A DNA stretch of 64,000 nt from Eubacterium sp. (GTDB lineage Bacteria; Bacillota; Clostridia; Peptostreptococcales; Anaerovoracaceae). The stretch spans positions 1 through 64,000 of the forward strand of contig JAETRU010000003.1 of the NCBI GenBank assembly GCA_021769965.1. Reading direction: 5' to 3'. The notes beneath the pieces were generated by a model. The model saw only the letters and a program-made list of their open reading frames with translations. It was not told where the DNA came from and searched no databases. Made by a program: the position numbers and the translations under genes. Shown here piece after piece: positions 33,461 to 42,815 of the stretch (position 1 is the stretch's first letter; each line of letters starts with the position of its first letter).

Positions 33461-34657
33461 CTACATCACATAGTTCTCCACGTTGGCGACCTTAGACGAT
33501 TTTATCTTATCCAGAAGATGAAGTTCCTCGCCGCTTCCGATCCTGCCTACATTCTCGCTGACAGCTGCAACGGCGCTTTCCTGCTCCGGACCGCACACCA
33601 CACTGCCGCAGTCGCAGATAGTCAGCCTTTCCAGAATATCTTCCGGGTTTACAGCGCTGTCGATGATCACCTTCAGTACTTCGCAGACCACAATGCCTTC
33701 CGGGCAGCGGTCAAAAAGTGTCTGATCGATCTTAACTCTCAATTTGTCTGCCAATAGCCGCCCGCTTTTGATCACCTTCAGTTTCCCAAACTCAGCGCCG
33801 GTCTTCAAAAAATCTTCTTTCTGAGTTTCCGTCACCGTTACCGTTCCGAGCACTTCCAGCCGGTCGATCTTTTCTGCCAGAACTGCCATATCCGCCGTCC
33901 GGTCAACTGTCAGATCGCCATAGACGAAAAGACTGCCGCCGTATTTTTGCAGCAGGAAAGTATCCAGCTCCGCGTCCCCGTAAATTAACTTCATTCCTTC
34001 CGGTACTGTCACATATTCCGTCTGCAGATCAAAGACAGCAGTAGAATCCTCCACCATAGACTCCGGCAGGATCAGTTTCGGGGTTACGATCCGGACCTGC
34101 TTTTCGATGAGTTTTTTCAGATTTACAGCGTCATCGCAGATAACTGTCTCGCCGCTCACGTAATACCGGCCCCCCTGTTCTGCCCGCAGAGTAAAAAGTC
34201 TGTCTATCGTAAGCGTGTCTTCCAGCACAGTGTATCCGTCCGGATACATCTCTGTCGCACCATCGATCTGGATCCTGTTCAAAAACCCGCTCAGGCTCTT
34301 TGGTATCTGCAGAGAACCCGCGACGATAATCTTTTTGTAAGCCTTGAGCGCCTCCTCAGCTCCTGCCTCCACTTTCAAGCGGCCATTGACCACCAGCAGG
34401 CTGTTCTCCTGTACCTGCATCGACGCCGTGATCTCAAAATCGCCGTTTACAACCATCGCCTCCACATCTTCAACATCGTCCAGTTCAACTGTCAGCCCGC
34501 AGTTCTGAATGATCGGCAGCCGGGCAAGAATGGCCCTGCTGCGCTCTCCAACCAGCAGTATCTCTGTATTGATGATGATAGATTCATAATCTTTGTACGC
34601 TTCTTCCTGCATGCCTCTTGCGTCACATACGCCACTGTTGATGATCAGATTCTTCAT
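33461..34657 (-). CDS. Hypothetical beta-rich protein downstream of an ECF sigma factor
   Basis: 398 residues from the ATG at 34657 (GGGAG 11 bases upstream); a GTG at 34717 overlapping the sigma stop is possible but adds an unlikely Lys-rich lead. The sequence is a series of short beta-strand-turn segments with repeats such as EAMVVNGDFEI, LLVVNGRLKV, KIIVAGSLQIP, SLFVYGDLTV and RLEVLGTVTV, which suggests a beta-solenoid like polymer-forming or bactofilin-type proteins. No signal peptide or membrane segment. No family recognised. Cotranscribed with the sigma gene, which may control it. Confidence 0.6.
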   Translation of the reverse strand: MKNLIINSGVCDARGMQEEAYKDYESIIINTEILLVGERSRAILARLPIIQNCGLTVELDDVEDVEAMVVNGDFEITASMQVQENSLLVVNGRLKVEAGAEEALKAYKKIIVAGSLQIPKSLSGFLNRIQIDGATEMYPDGYTVLEDTLTIDRLFTLRAEQGGRYYVSGETVICDDAVNLKKLIEKQVRIVTPKLILPESMVEDSTAVFDLQTEYVTVPEGMKLIYGDAELDTFLLQKYGGSLFVYGDLTVDRTADMAVLAEKIDRLEVLGTVTVTETQKEDFLKTGAEFGKLKVIKSGRLLADKLRVKIDQTLFDRCPEGIVVCEVLKVIIDSAVNPEDILERLTICDCGSVVCGPEQESAVAAVSENVGRIGSGEELHLLDKIKSSKVANVENYVM

Positions 34658-34713
34658 TTTAAATTTCTCTCCCTTCTTACATCTTTCCTGTTGTTTAAAC
34701 TTCTGCTTCCAGT

Positions 34714-35208
34714 TCACTGACTGCCGATTGCCTGACGAAGATGTTTTCTGGCTTCATGAAGCTTCGCCCGTACCGTGCCTGCCGGCATATGCAGCCTGCG
34801 TCCGATCTGCCCGGAAGTATAACCGTGCAGATACCGCAGAACAAAGACCTGTCTCTCAAGCTTCGGAAGATGCGTCAGCAGCTCTCCCCATTCCACCATG
34901 AACATTTCTTCTGATATATCCGAATCAGCCTGTGTCTCCGGAAAGCTGTCCACTGTCAGTTCCCACTTGCGGCGGCGTACACAGTCAACATACAGATTTT
35001 TCACCGTCCGGTAAAGCCATGCCCGCTGCTGGCTTTCGCTAAGCCCTGCCAAAATATCTGCGTGGCACAGTCCCCGCAGAAAGGCTTCCTGCACCAGTTC
35101 TTCTGCCGTTCGCTGATCTCCTGTCATCTGCCGGCACCACCTGAGCAGCTGGGGATACAGTGTTTTATACAGCTGTTCCATCATCTTTTCGGTATGTTCC
35201 TCAGTCAT
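34714..35208 (-). CDS. ECF-type RNA polymerase sigma factor
   Basis: 164 residues with sigma-2 (RWCRQMTGDQRTAEELVQEAF, about 19-40, and WLYRTVKNLYVDCVRRRK) and sigma-4 (LHGYTSGQIGRRLHMPAGTV, about 128-147). No anti-sigma factor is encoded next to it; the downstream gene is the beta-rich protein. Upstream, CCAACACTTT and CGTTATA about 16 bases apart look like an ECF-type promoter and would allow autoregulation; weak evidence. Confidence 0.88.
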   Translation of the reverse strand: MTEEHTEKMMEQLYKTLYPQLLRWCRQMTGDQRTAEELVQEAFLRGLCHADILAGLSESQQRAWLYRTVKNLYVDCVRRRKWELTVDSFPETQADSDISEEMFMVEWGELLTHLPKLERQVFVLRYLHGYTSGQIGRRLHMPAGTVRAKLHEARKHLRQAIGSQ

Positions 35209-35297
35209 AGCCTTTTCCTTTCCCGGGTTTCATCTTGCTTTCTTTTACACTTATATAACGAACCGGCAGAGCAAAGTGTTGGAAAGAATTTTTTATC

Positions 35298-35345
35298 AAA
35301 AAAGCAACATCGGAGATTTTCCAGACGCTATCTGGAAAATCTCCG
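35298..35345 (-). terminator. Strong terminator after the nucleotidyltransferase gene
   Basis: A perfect 15-bp stem (CGGAGATTTTCCAGA and its complement, 5-base loop) is followed on the minus strand, after ATGTTGC, by six T. Confidence 0.75.
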
Positions 35346-35399
35346 GATATGTTTTGTAAAAGGAATAGAAACTCTCACAAATTCGTCTTTATGAAGCCT

Positions 35400-36320
35400 C
35401 TATTTCCACAGCTTCTCAGGATACAGACCCTTATCTTTCATGGATTGCAGGGCATCTACCACACCTTGTTTATCCTCTTTGTATGTCACGCCGTACCATT
35501 TGTCGTGAGAGGTCAAAACCCGGACGGACGCCTTTTGTTCCTGAATCAGCTGATCCACAACGCCGGGCAGGAAATATTCGCCTTTCAACGGGTTTTCCGC
35601 AAGGGCTTTGTCAAGAAACGCCGGGAAACGCGCTTCCATTTCATGTACGAAGGACTCGGTAAAGCCCCAGAAATTCATGGAGACAGTGGTCCCTTCTTCT
35701 AAAGGCTGCCATGTCGCGCCGTCATCTTCTGTAAACGCGATACCGCCGTCATGATACATAATTTTTGTACGCTCCACGATATCCACAAGCTGTCCATTCT
35801 CTCCCACCTCGCAGACGCCGCGAGCCACATGGCCATTTTCCGTCAAAGTCTTTTCCAGCTGATAGCCGACCATGCAGTACCGGTACTTTTCATCATCCTT
35901 GGCATTTTCCAGATAGTCGTAAATAGTCTGAAACGCGCCCGGGCCGTAGTAATCATCCGCATTGATGACCGCAAAAGATCCGTCAATGAGCTTGCGCGCG
36001 CTGAGTACCGCATGACAGGTTCCCCACGGTTTTACCCTGCCTTCGGGAACCTGGTAGCCCGCCGGAATATCCGAAAGCTCCTGGAAAGCGTATTCTACCT
36101 GCATATATTTGCCCGCGCGCTCATCGATCAGCGCGCGAAAATCCGCTTCATTCTCTTTTTTAATAATAAAAATCACTTTTTCAAAGCCCGCCATCATGGC
36201 GTCGTAAAGAGAAAAATCTAAAATGATTTCCCCCTTGTCACTAATCGGGTCGATCTGCTTCAGCCCGCCATATCTGCTGCCCATGCCGGCAGCCATAATA
36301 ATCAAAATCGGTTTTGCCAT
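35400..36320 (-). CDS. Sugar-1-phosphate nucleotidyltransferase family protein
   Basis: 306 residues. Rossmann-like NTP transferase with the nucleotide loop IMAAGMGSRYGGLKQIDPI at 8-26 and the metal-binding Asp in VINADDYYG near 112. It would join a sugar 1-phosphate to an NTP to give an NDP-sugar. Substrate unknown; neighbouring genes give no sugar pathway. Three 20-bp direct repeats lie 60-120 bases upstream. Confidence 0.82.
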   Translation of the reverse strand: MAKPILIIMAAGMGSRYGGLKQIDPISDKGEIILDFSLYDAMMAGFEKVIFIIKKENEADFRALIDERAGKYMQVEYAFQELSDIPAGYQVPEGRVKPWGTCHAVLSARKLIDGSFAVINADDYYGPGAFQTIYDYLENAKDDEKYRYCMVGYQLEKTLTENGHVARGVCEVGENGQLVDIVERTKIMYHDGGIAFTEDDGATWQPLEEGTTVSMNFWGFTESFVHEMEARFPAFLDKALAENPLKGEYFLPGVVDQLIQEQKASVRVLTSHDKWYGVTYKEDKQGVVDALQSMKDKGLYPEKLWK

Positions 36321-36380
36321 CTCTGTTGTCCTCCCTTAGTTTTTTGGCTGTACTTTATCTCCACGTGAAAGTTTGCCTTT

Positions 36381-36440
36381 GATACATCCACTTTTTATTT
36401 AATACATCAAGTTTTTGATCAATACATCAAGTTTTTCGAT
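36381..36440. repeat. Three 20-bp direct repeats upstream of the nucleotidyltransferase gene
   Basis: ATACATC recurs at 36382, 36402 and 36422, exactly 20 bp apart, each followed by CAAGTTTTT or a close variant. The spacing is about two helical turns, as for an operator, but the right-hand copies overlap the end of a possible coding remnant. Confidence 0.6.
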
Positions 36441-36587
36441 AAAAAAACTTCTTCCATGTCTTTTCTTTTCAATCAAACCCTGACCAATCATTCGGTTTAA
36501 TGCAAATGATGCGCCTGCCGTTCTAACCTCATCCCTGATTTCATTATACCAAACAGCCGGTATTTTACAAGCCGAATGCGTCTGATA
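36399..36587 (-). pseudogene. Possible remnant of a winged-helix protein
   Basis: A 62-codon frame without start encodes VWYNEIRDEVRTAGASFALN, then MIGQGLIEKKRHGRSF, which looks like the recognition helix and wing of a DNA-binding domain. The only in-frame ATG is internal and lacks a ribosome-binding site. Identity uncertain. Confidence 0.25.
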
Positions 36588-36689
36588 TCAAAACAAAAGT
36601 ATGAAATAAATTCAGAAATCGTTCAGCGGCAGGATTTCCTCTCCAGCTTTCATATGCAGCGATTTCTCCTGAGATTTCTCTCTGTATAC

Positions 36690-36718
36690 TTGTTAACGTC
36701 CATAAAATCCGCTATAAT
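36690..36718 (+). promoter_or_regulatory. Promoter of the DUF2148 ferredoxin gene
   Basis: TTGTTA (36690-36695), 17-bp spacer, TATAAT (36713-36718), 38 bases before the ATG. Confidence 0.75.
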
Positions 36719-36755
36719 ATTATCACTAAAAAAGAAGTTACAGGAGGAATCTACT

Positions 36756-37304
36756 ATGATAAAACCTATGGAAGCTGCAGAGCGGGACGCTGCGCTGCGC
36801 GTTGCCGATCTCATGGCAGCAGCCGCCAGAACCGCTCCAAAAGGAAGCGGCAAAGACAAAGTCATAACCATGATTCTCACAGGAGAAGATAAAGCAGCGC
36901 TGGCAGAAGAAATGCGCCGTGCCGCCAGTGAATACGAAGAAGAATTCATAGCCCGTGATGCAGGCAACGTAGATGACAGCCACTGCGTCGTCCTGATCGG
37001 CGTTACAGGCCAGCCCTTCGGACTTACAAACTGCGGCATGTGCGGCTTTGCAAACTGCGGTGAAATGAAAAAAGCCGGAGCCAACTGCGCCTTTAACATC
37101 ACCGATCTGGGGATCGCCATTGGTTCAGCCGTTTCCGTCGCCGCCGATCACCGCATCGACAACCGGGTCATGTACTCCGCCGGCCGGGGCGCCGTCAGAA
37201 TGGGCATCTTCCCCGAAGACGTACGTGTATGCTACGGCATACCCCTCTTTACAGGCGCCAAGAGTATTTACTTTGACCGGGGCGCAGGCAGCGTGCTGCT
37301 GTAA
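36756..37304 (+). CDS. DUF2148 (ferredoxin-domain) protein
   Basis: 182 residues from the ATG at 36756 (AGGAGG 8 bases upstream); the open frame upstream lies before the promoter and is not coding. The Cys cluster TNCGMCGFANCGEMKKAGANC (about 88-110) fits a 4Fe-4S centre of the DUF2148 family, followed by LGIAIGSAVSVAADHRIDNRV and GRGAVRMG. Found in many strict anaerobes; role unknown, presumably redox. Stands alone between divergent and convergent neighbours. Confidence 0.85.
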   Translation: MIKPMEAAERDAALRVADLMAAAARTAPKGSGKDKVITMILTGEDKAALAEEMRRAASEYEEEFIARDAGNVDDSHCVVLIGVTGQPFGLTNCGMCGFANCGEMKKAGANCAFNITDLGIAIGSAVSVAADHRIDNRVMYSAGRGAVRMGIFPEDVRVCYGIPLFTGAKSIYFDRGAGSVLL

Positions 37305-37693
37305 CCTTTCTGCGTCAAAATAGATATCCGCCGCGGCAGGCCTATTTATATCAAAAAACAAAAAGAGCCCCATCGGGCCTATTTGAAATAAGCATCTTTG
37401 GGAAACCTTTTCTGTGTTTGGATTTTGGATTTTTGGATTTATTAAGTGTAGGATTTTATTTCATTTTTTTTTAGGACTTTATTATGGATAGAAAATATTT
37501 CCCAAAGGTGTCTTATTCAAAACTTACAATTACATTTTAGCAAAGTTGCAACAATATGTCTTTGTTATTTTTCATGAAAAAACAGTATTATTTTTGTTCT
37601 TTGTTCAAATCAGTCAAAAATCATACATTTTTGTGAATCATGCACAATTTTTTAAAGGCCTGACTCATAAAATCAGGCCTTATCCATCAAAAT
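37305..37693. other. Intergenic region between DUF2148 and rubredoxin-flavoprotein genes
   Basis: About 390 very AT-rich bases with several GGATTTT copies near 37420-37490. The only structured element is the hairpin at 37655-37681. No gene seen. Confidence 0.6.
37655..37681 (-). terminator. Terminator-like hairpin after the rubredoxin-flavoprotein gene
   Basis: AAGGCCTGA and TCAGGCCTT form a perfect 9-bp stem 13 bases after the stop codon; on the minus strand it is followed by TTTAAAAAATT, a weak T-run. Confidence 0.5.
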
Positions 37694-38293
37694 TCAGCCG
37701 ATCGGCTCAAAGTCTTCTGCGCCGTGTTTACATAACGGACAGATGAAATCATCCGGAAGTGTATCTCCCTCATAAACATATCCGCAGATCTTGCATACAT
37801 ACCCCTTTGTCTTTGGCTGCTCCGGCTTTGGTTTGATATGGTCAAAGTAGTACTGATAAGTAACAGAGGCGACATCAGAAATCACTTCTTCTTCCATAAC
37901 ATCGCCGATAAACATCAGATGTGTCCCCAGATCCAGAGTCCGGTTTACCTTGACGGAAATAAACGCATTCGCGCCTTTTGTCAGATAAGGCAGGCCGCCT
38001 TCGGACCGCTTCACGTCTTCATAACCGGCAAACTTATCCACATCCCTGCCGCTCTGGAAACCGAAATGCCGGAACGTCTCGAACTTTACATCCTGACTCA
38101 GGAAGGACAGACCGAACTCGCCGGTACGCTGGATCATACCGCAGGTATAGTTGCTCTTATTGACACAGATGGATACCTGTTTCGGGTCCGCTGTCACCTG
38201 AATTGCTGTATTGATGATACATCCGTTTTCTTTATCGCCTTCCCGTGCTGTCAGCACAAACAGACCATAACTGAACTTAAACATTGCACTCAT
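37694..38293 (-). CDS. Flavin reductase-rubredoxin fusion (Hrb-like)
   Basis: 199 residues. About 1-150: FMN-binding flavin reductase domain ([32 protein letters not shown]). About 164-199: rubredoxin with [12 protein letters not shown] and [15 protein letters not shown], four Cys for one iron. Such high-molecular-weight rubredoxins pass electrons from NAD(P)H to oxygen- or NO-reducing flavodiiron proteins in anaerobes. Overlaps the PucR-type regulator gene by 4 bases (ATGA). Confidence 0.9.
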   Translation of the reverse strand: MSAMFKFSYGLFVLTAREGDKENGCIINTAIQVTADPKQVSICVNKSNYTCGMIQRTGEFGLSFLSQDVKFETFRHFGFQSGRDVDKFAGYEDVKRSEGGLPYLTKGANAFISVKVNRTLDLGTHLMFIGDVMEEEVISDVASVTYQYYFDHIKPKPEQPKTKGYVCKICGYVYEGDTLPDDFICPLCKHGAEDFEPIG

Positions 38294-39471
38294 TTTTTCT
38301 CCTCCTTTTTTTCATTGGTTAATAAATATATCTTGACCGCCATGGCGAGATTCAGGTAAAATTCCTTTTCATTGGAGTGGGGATCCAGCTTTTCCTGAAG
38401 CTTTCCGATCCTGTACCGTATAGTATTCTTGTGGCAGTACAGACGCTCCGCCGTCTTCATCGTATCTCCCTTTGCCAGAACATATTCAACAGCCGTATGC
38501 ATCAGCTCGCCGTCCTTCTCTTCCTCCTCAAAAAGCGGTGCGAAGAAATTCTGGACATAGCGGCGCATATGAGGCGTGTGGATGTAAGAGACGATCAGCT
38601 GATAGATGCCGATGTCCCGATAATACCGCAGCGGCGCCTGTTCTATCTCTGCCACTCTTTCTGCCCAGTATGCCTCCCTGACAGCCATATTAAACTGGTC
38701 GTCGATCCTGCGCATATTGCTGATACCTAAGGTCAGATCTCTGTCAACAAGTCCGTAGACAATGGCCACATCCTCCAGCAGCGTTTTAAACCGGTCGGGA
38801 TTGGCTTCATCCTGTGACAGAATGATGATGATCAGATTTTCGTATTTTCCGACAAAGGTCTTGCTTCTCAGTTTTTCGTCCGGCCGGCTTCGTCTGATCT
38901 TGGCGCTGATCTCGCTTTCTGACAGTTCTCTGTCACGGACGCATACCGCAGCCACCATAGGACGCAAAAGTGGATTGATACGCTCATGCGCGTCCTCTGC
39001 CTCCTCTTCTGTAAACTCTCTGTTCAGCATCTCCCCGATCAAAGGCTCTGTCTGTCCCAGTATGTCGTCGCGTTCCACAAGGCTCCGTATGCTGAAAATA
39101 ACGTCCTCGAAGAATTCATCGTGGCCAAACTTGAATATGGGAAAATCCATCTTATCCGCGTACTCCAGCGCCTCCGCCGGCAATTCATCGAAAAAGACCG
39201 GTTTATAGGCCAGCGCCTGCACATTCTGGCTGATAAGCCTTTTGACCGCCTTCAGGATCAGCTCCGGCTTATCCTTCGCGAACAGCAGACTGGTCAAAAC
39301 CAGACTGTTACCGTCAAAACCCCGCTCTCTGTAAGCCAGCCCTTCATCCATAAATTCAAAGTCTAAGATCTCTGTTGCCGTAATGGTTCTGTTCAATCCC
39401 TTCTTTCCAGCGATCAGAGTGAAATCCCGCAGGGTATCCAGATTCAGCAGATCGCTGATCGTTACAGCCAT
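38290..39471 (-). CDS. PucR family transcriptional regulator
   Basis: 393 residues from the ATG at 39471 (AAGGAG upstream); the longer frame runs back into cysK. N-terminal PucR-like domain (about 1-120, [20 protein letters not shown], and [11 protein letters not shown]), a middle region and the C-terminal HTH_30 (about 330-385: [22 protein letters not shown]). Usually regulates purine or amino-acid use. Here it lies between cysK and the rubredoxin fusion, so sulfur or redox control is a possibility. Confidence 0.85.
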   Translation of the reverse strand: MAVTISDLLNLDTLRDFTLIAGKKGLNRTITATEILDFEFMDEGLAYRERGFDGNSLVLTSLLFAKDKPELILKAVKRLISQNVQALAYKPVFFDELPAEALEYADKMDFPIFKFGHDEFFEDVIFSIRSLVERDDILGQTEPLIGEMLNREFTEEEAEDAHERINPLLRPMVAAVCVRDRELSESEISAKIRRSRPDEKLRSKTFVGKYENLIIIILSQDEANPDRFKTLLEDVAIVYGLVDRDLTLGISNMRRIDDQFNMAVREAYWAERVAEIEQAPLRYYRDIGIYQLIVSYIHTPHMRRYVQNFFAPLFEEEEKDGELMHTAVEYVLAKGDTMKTAERLYCHKNTIRYRIGKLQEKLDPHSNEKEFYLNLAMAVKIYLLTNEKKEEKK

Positions 39472-39484
39472 ATTCTTCTCCTTC

Positions 39485-40411
39485 CTACATATCGAAGAGC
39501 ACGGTAGACAGATATCTCTCGCCTGAGTCCGGCAGAATCGCAACTATATTCTTTTCTCTGTTCTCCGGCCGTTTTCCCATCTGTACAGCTGCCCACAGAG
39601 CGGCACCTGACGTAATGCCGCAGAGATAACCTTCCTTTCTGGCTGCCAGGCGGGAAAGTTCGTAAGCGTCTTCCTCTTTTACTGTGATGATCTCGTCGAT
39701 GATATCCCTGTCCAGTACCTCAGGCACAAAATTCGGTCCGATCCCCTGCAGGTTATGAGATCCTGTTCTTCCTTCCGACAGAAGAGGGGATCCAGCCGGT
39801 TCTACAGCAATGATCCGGACCTGCGGATTTTTTTCCTTCAGATATCTGCCGCAGCCCGTAATAGTGCCTCCTGTTCCTACCCCTGCCACCAGAATATCGA
39901 TCTTTCCATCCAAATCTTCCCATATCTCAGGTCCTGTCGTATCCGTATGCGCCTGTGCGTTGGCGGGATTCACAAACTGTCCGGCGATGATGCTCCCCGG
40001 TATTTCCTTATGCAGCTGCTCTGCCTTGTCCAGACTGCCCTGCATCCCCTTAGCTCCTTCTGTCAAAACGACCTCGGCGCCGTATGCGGCCAAAAGCTTC
40101 CGCCGCTCCAGACTCATGGTCTCCGGCAGAACAAATATAGCCCGATATCCCTTTGACGCTGCCAGGGCGGCAAGACCGATGCCTGTATTTCCGCTGGTAG
40201 GCTCAATGATAACGCCGCCTTCCTTCAGAAGACCCCGTGCCTCGGCATCTCTGATCATGGACATGGCCGCTCTGTCTTTGATGCTGCCCGCCGGATTAAA
40301 GGCCTCCAGCTTGGCATACAGCGCGGCAGGACACCCTTTCTCATCCTCGATCCTGTGCATCCGCATCAGCGGCGTTTTTCCGATGGTTTCTGTAATGGAA
40401 TTATAAATCAT
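39485..40411 (-). CDS. cysK: Cysteine synthase A (O-acetylserine sulfhydrylase)
   Basis: 308 residues from the ATG at 40411 (AGAGGTG upstream). PLP enzyme making cysteine from O-acetylserine and sulfide. PLP lysine in NPAGSIKDRAAMSMI (near 43), PTSGNTGIGLA, and the phosphate cup GVGTGGTITGCGRYLKE. Overlaps the end of the PAP2 gene by 11 bases, so translation is coupled. Confidence 0.94.
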   Translation of the reverse strand: MIYNSITETIGKTPLMRMHRIEDEKGCPAALYAKLEAFNPAGSIKDRAAMSMIRDAEARGLLKEGGVIIEPTSGNTGIGLAALAASKGYRAIFVLPETMSLERRKLLAAYGAEVVLTEGAKGMQGSLDKAEQLHKEIPGSIIAGQFVNPANAQAHTDTTGPEIWEDLDGKIDILVAGVGTGGTITGCGRYLKEKNPQVRIIAVEPAGSPLLSEGRTGSHNLQGIGPNFVPEVLDRDIIDEIITVKEEDAYELSRLAARKEGYLCGITSGAALWAAVQMGKRPENREKNIVAILPDSGERYLSTVLFDM

Positions 40412-41042
40412 GATCTTCACCTCTTACTTTCTCATAGATCAAAGTGGCGGCAAGGAGAAATGCCAGCCCCAGGCTCCAGCCTCCGATAATATCAGTAGGG
40501 TAGTGAACGCCTACATAGACACGGCTGCAGCCGATAGACAGTATCAAAAGACTGAGAAGTACCGTCGCTGTATCAGCCGCTCTCCGGTTTTTACAGTATC
40601 TGCGTATCAGATAGATCAGAATGCCGTAGCATACGATACAGTTCATAGAGTGACCACTGGGAAAAGACCAGCCGCTTTCCTCAATGATCCGTACAGCCAG
40701 ATCCGGCCGCGGCCTGGCAAAGACAGACTTCATAGCTTTATAAAATACTGTTGACGCCGCGGAAATACACGTATAAGGCAGGCCATACCGCATTCTTGTC
40801 CGGGGCAGAGCAAGGAGCACCAGCGCTGCCGTAACTACCGTCTGCCAGTTTCCCAGATACGTCACGGCTATGACGATCCTGTTCAGTACAGGCCCTCTCT
40901 GATCATAGGACCACTGCCTGATCACAGTGTCAAAAGCCAGTGTGTCTCCTGAAGAGATCTGCCAAGCAACATAGGCGAAGCATAACAATGCTCCGCCTAT
41001 AAACAGATACCTTTTGTCGATGGTATAATTCTCTCTTTTCAT
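40401..41042 (-). CDS. PAP2 family phosphatase (membrane)
   Basis: 213 residues with about five membrane helices and the three PAP2 signatures: KSVFARPRPD (near 125), SGWSFPSGHSMN and SRVYVGVHYPTDIIGG. Removes phosphate from lipids such as undecaprenyl or phosphatidic/pyrophosphate species at the membrane. Start overlaps the stop of the YbjQ gene. Confidence 0.9.
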   Translation of the reverse strand: MKRENYTIDKRYLFIGGALLCFAYVAWQISSGDTLAFDTVIRQWSYDQRGPVLNRIVIAVTYLGNWQTVVTAALVLLALPRTRMRYGLPYTCISAASTVFYKAMKSVFARPRPDLAVRIIEESGWSFPSGHSMNCIVCYGILIYLIRRYCKNRRAADTATVLLSLLILSIGCSRVYVGVHYPTDIIGGWSLGLAFLLAATLIYEKVRGEDHDL

Positions 41043-41353
41043 TATTTAAATTTTACGGCAGTTCCATATACAATGACTTCAGCAGCGCCCTGCATGATTG
41101 CGGAGGATGAGAATCTGACATTGATGACCGCGTCAGCGCCCAGAGCTTCCGCTTCATCTACCATTCTCTTGGTCGCGATCTGTCTTGCCTCCTGCAGCAT
41201 CTCTGTATAACCCTTCAGTTCGCCGCCAACGATAGTTTTGAAACCTGCGCCGATGTCCTTTCCGATATTTTTAGACTGTACGACATTTCCCTTTACCATT
41301 CCGATCAGATCGAAATCCTGTCCGGGTATATAATCAATATTGATCAATTTCAT
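41042..41353 (-). CDS. YbjQ/DUF74 family protein
   Basis: 103 residues from the ATG at 41353 (AAGGAGG 8 bases upstream). Typical small DUF74 protein: MVKGNVVQSKNIGKDIGAG, EARQIATKRMVDEAEALGAD and AVINVRFSSSAIM. Pentameric family of unknown role, sometimes called heavy-metal-binding. First gene before PAP2 and cysK; minus-strand TATAAT at 41404-41399 is its probable -10. Confidence 0.88.
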   Translation of the reverse strand: MKLINIDYIPGQDFDLIGMVKGNVVQSKNIGKDIGAGFKTIVGGELKGYTEMLQEARQIATKRMVDEAEALGADAVINVRFSSSAIMQGAAEVIVYGTAVKFK

Positions 41354-41490
41354 GATATCTTCCTCCTTATTTTGCTGGAAATTCAAACTTTCATACTCAT
41401 TATACCTTTTTTGAGTAGATATTTCCACTGGTTTTATGGTATATTATAAATAAGAAAGTTTTTAATTTTTGTTTGGACAGGAGGCACACC

Positions 41491-42261
41491 TTGAAATTAT
41501 TTCGAAATATTCCCAACGGCATCAAACTTTTTCGCTCTGTCGGCATATTTAATTACTATCTCAAAGATCTGGAAAAGCTTCGGGCCGATGGAGAGGCTGA
41601 GAAAGAACGGGAATTGATCGCATACGCCACCAACCTGTGGGTCGATAAGGTCATTGAAATCTTTGATCTGACGATCAATATTTCAGGACAGGAAAACATT
41701 CCGGCAGAAGGACCGTGCGTGTTTATCGCTAACCATCAGGGCTATGCGGATATCGTGGTAATGTTCAAGGCTGCACAGGGCCGCCAGATCGGCTTTATCG
41801 CCAAAGACAGTCTGGAAAAAGTGCCTTACTTCGGAAAATGGATCAGAGCGATCCGGGGCGTCTTCATCAAAAGAGGGGATACCCGCGAAGCATTGAAATC
41901 CATTCAGACCGGCGTCCAGACGCTAAAAGAAGGCTATTCTCTGGTTATCTTCCCTGAAGGTACGAGAAGCCGCAGTACAGAAATGGGGAGTTTCAAGGCA
42001 GGCAGCTTTAAACTCGCTACAAAAGCCCGCGTACCGATCGTACCGATCTCTATTAACGGAACGCGCCACATGTTCGAGGACAGAGACGTAATTACAGGAG
42101 GCGCTACTGTGGACATTCTGATCCACCCGTCTATTGACACATCTTCCCTGGACCGGCATCAGACGGCGAATATTGTGCATCAGGTTGAAGATACTATTAG
42201 AAAAGGTCTCGCCCAGCTGGTCGAGATTGAGCAAAGGAGAGAAAAACAAAAGGAGGAGTAG
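41491..42261 (+). CDS. plsC: 1-acyl-sn-glycerol-3-phosphate acyltransferase (PlsC type)
   Basis: 256 residues. The start is the TTG at 41491, because AGGAGG is 6 bases before it and no ATG is near. Acyltransferase motifs: NHQGYAD (His82, Asp87) and FPEGTRSRS (near 165). Transfers an acyl chain to lysophosphatidic acid at the membrane. Followed 5 bases later by the thioredoxin gene. Confidence 0.88.
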   Translation: MKLFRNIPNGIKLFRSVGIFNYYLKDLEKLRADGEAEKERELIAYATNLWVDKVIEIFDLTINISGQENIPAEGPCVFIANHQGYADIVVMFKAAQGRQIGFIAKDSLEKVPYFGKWIRAIRGVFIKRGDTREALKSIQTGVQTLKEGYSLVIFPEGTRSRSTEMGSFKAGSFKLATKARVPIVPISINGTRHMFEDRDVITGGATVDILIHPSIDTSSLDRHQTANIVHQVEDTIRKGLAQLVEIEQRREKQKEE

Positions 42262-42266
42262 AGACT

Positions 42267-42578
42267 ATGACAATTCATTTAACAAAAGACAATTTCGAAA
42301 AAGAAGTTATCCAGTCCGATATCCCGGTACTGGTAGATTTCTGGGCGCCGTGGTGCGGACACTGCATCAATCTGGCTCCGATCATCGACGAGATCTCAGA
42401 TGATTATGCAGGCAAAATCAAAGTCTGCAAACTGAATATCGACGAAAATCAGGAGCTGGCCCTGCAGTACGGAATCATGAGCATTCCTGTATGCGCCAAG
42501 TTTGAAAACGGAGAGATAAAAGCAAAGACCCTTGGCGCTCTGCCGAAGGCTGCGCTGATTCAGCAGCTGGCCCTGTAA
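42267..42578 (+). CDS. Thioredoxin family protein with CGHC active site
   Basis: 103 residues, whole thioredoxin fold: [20 protein letters not shown] (Cys30, Cys33) and the cis-Pro in [12 protein letters not shown]. The central Gly-His pair instead of Gly-Pro is the protein disulfide isomerase type and makes a more oxidising couple. Downstream of plsC with a terminator after it. Also resembles clostridial TrxA2 types. Confidence 0.9.
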   Translation: MTIHLTKDNFEKEVIQSDIPVLVDFWAPWCGHCINLAPIIDEISDDYAGKIKVCKLNIDENQELALQYGIMSIPVCAKFENGEIKAKTLGALPKAALIQQLAL

Positions 42579-42612
42579 ATTGCAATATGTGCATTGTTAA
42601 GAAGACAAAGAT

Positions 42613-42645
42613 ACTGCCGCACTCATTTATGCGGCAGTTTTTTTC
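42613..42645 (+). terminator. Terminator of plsC-thioredoxin operon
   Basis: ACTGCCGCA and TGCGGCAGT, 8-base loop, then seven T, 35 bases after the stop. Confidence 0.85.
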
Positions 42646-42815
42646 TTTCTTCCGGTAACATCCATGTTGCACAGTAATACCGGGAACGCTTTCCCAGCAT
42701 AAAATCTCTAATACTTTCTTCCGAATTCGTTCATACTTTGGTCTGCATTCACTTCATATCTGTTTACTTTTTCTTTTTCATAAGGTAAAGTAAAATTCGA
42801 AGGAGGATAAGAGAT

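Noticed and set aside
36576-36755. Longer start of the DUF2148 gene at 36576
   Set aside because: A consensus promoter lies at 36690-36718, so the upstream codons are not transcribed in this unit; AGGAGG precedes the ATG at 36756.
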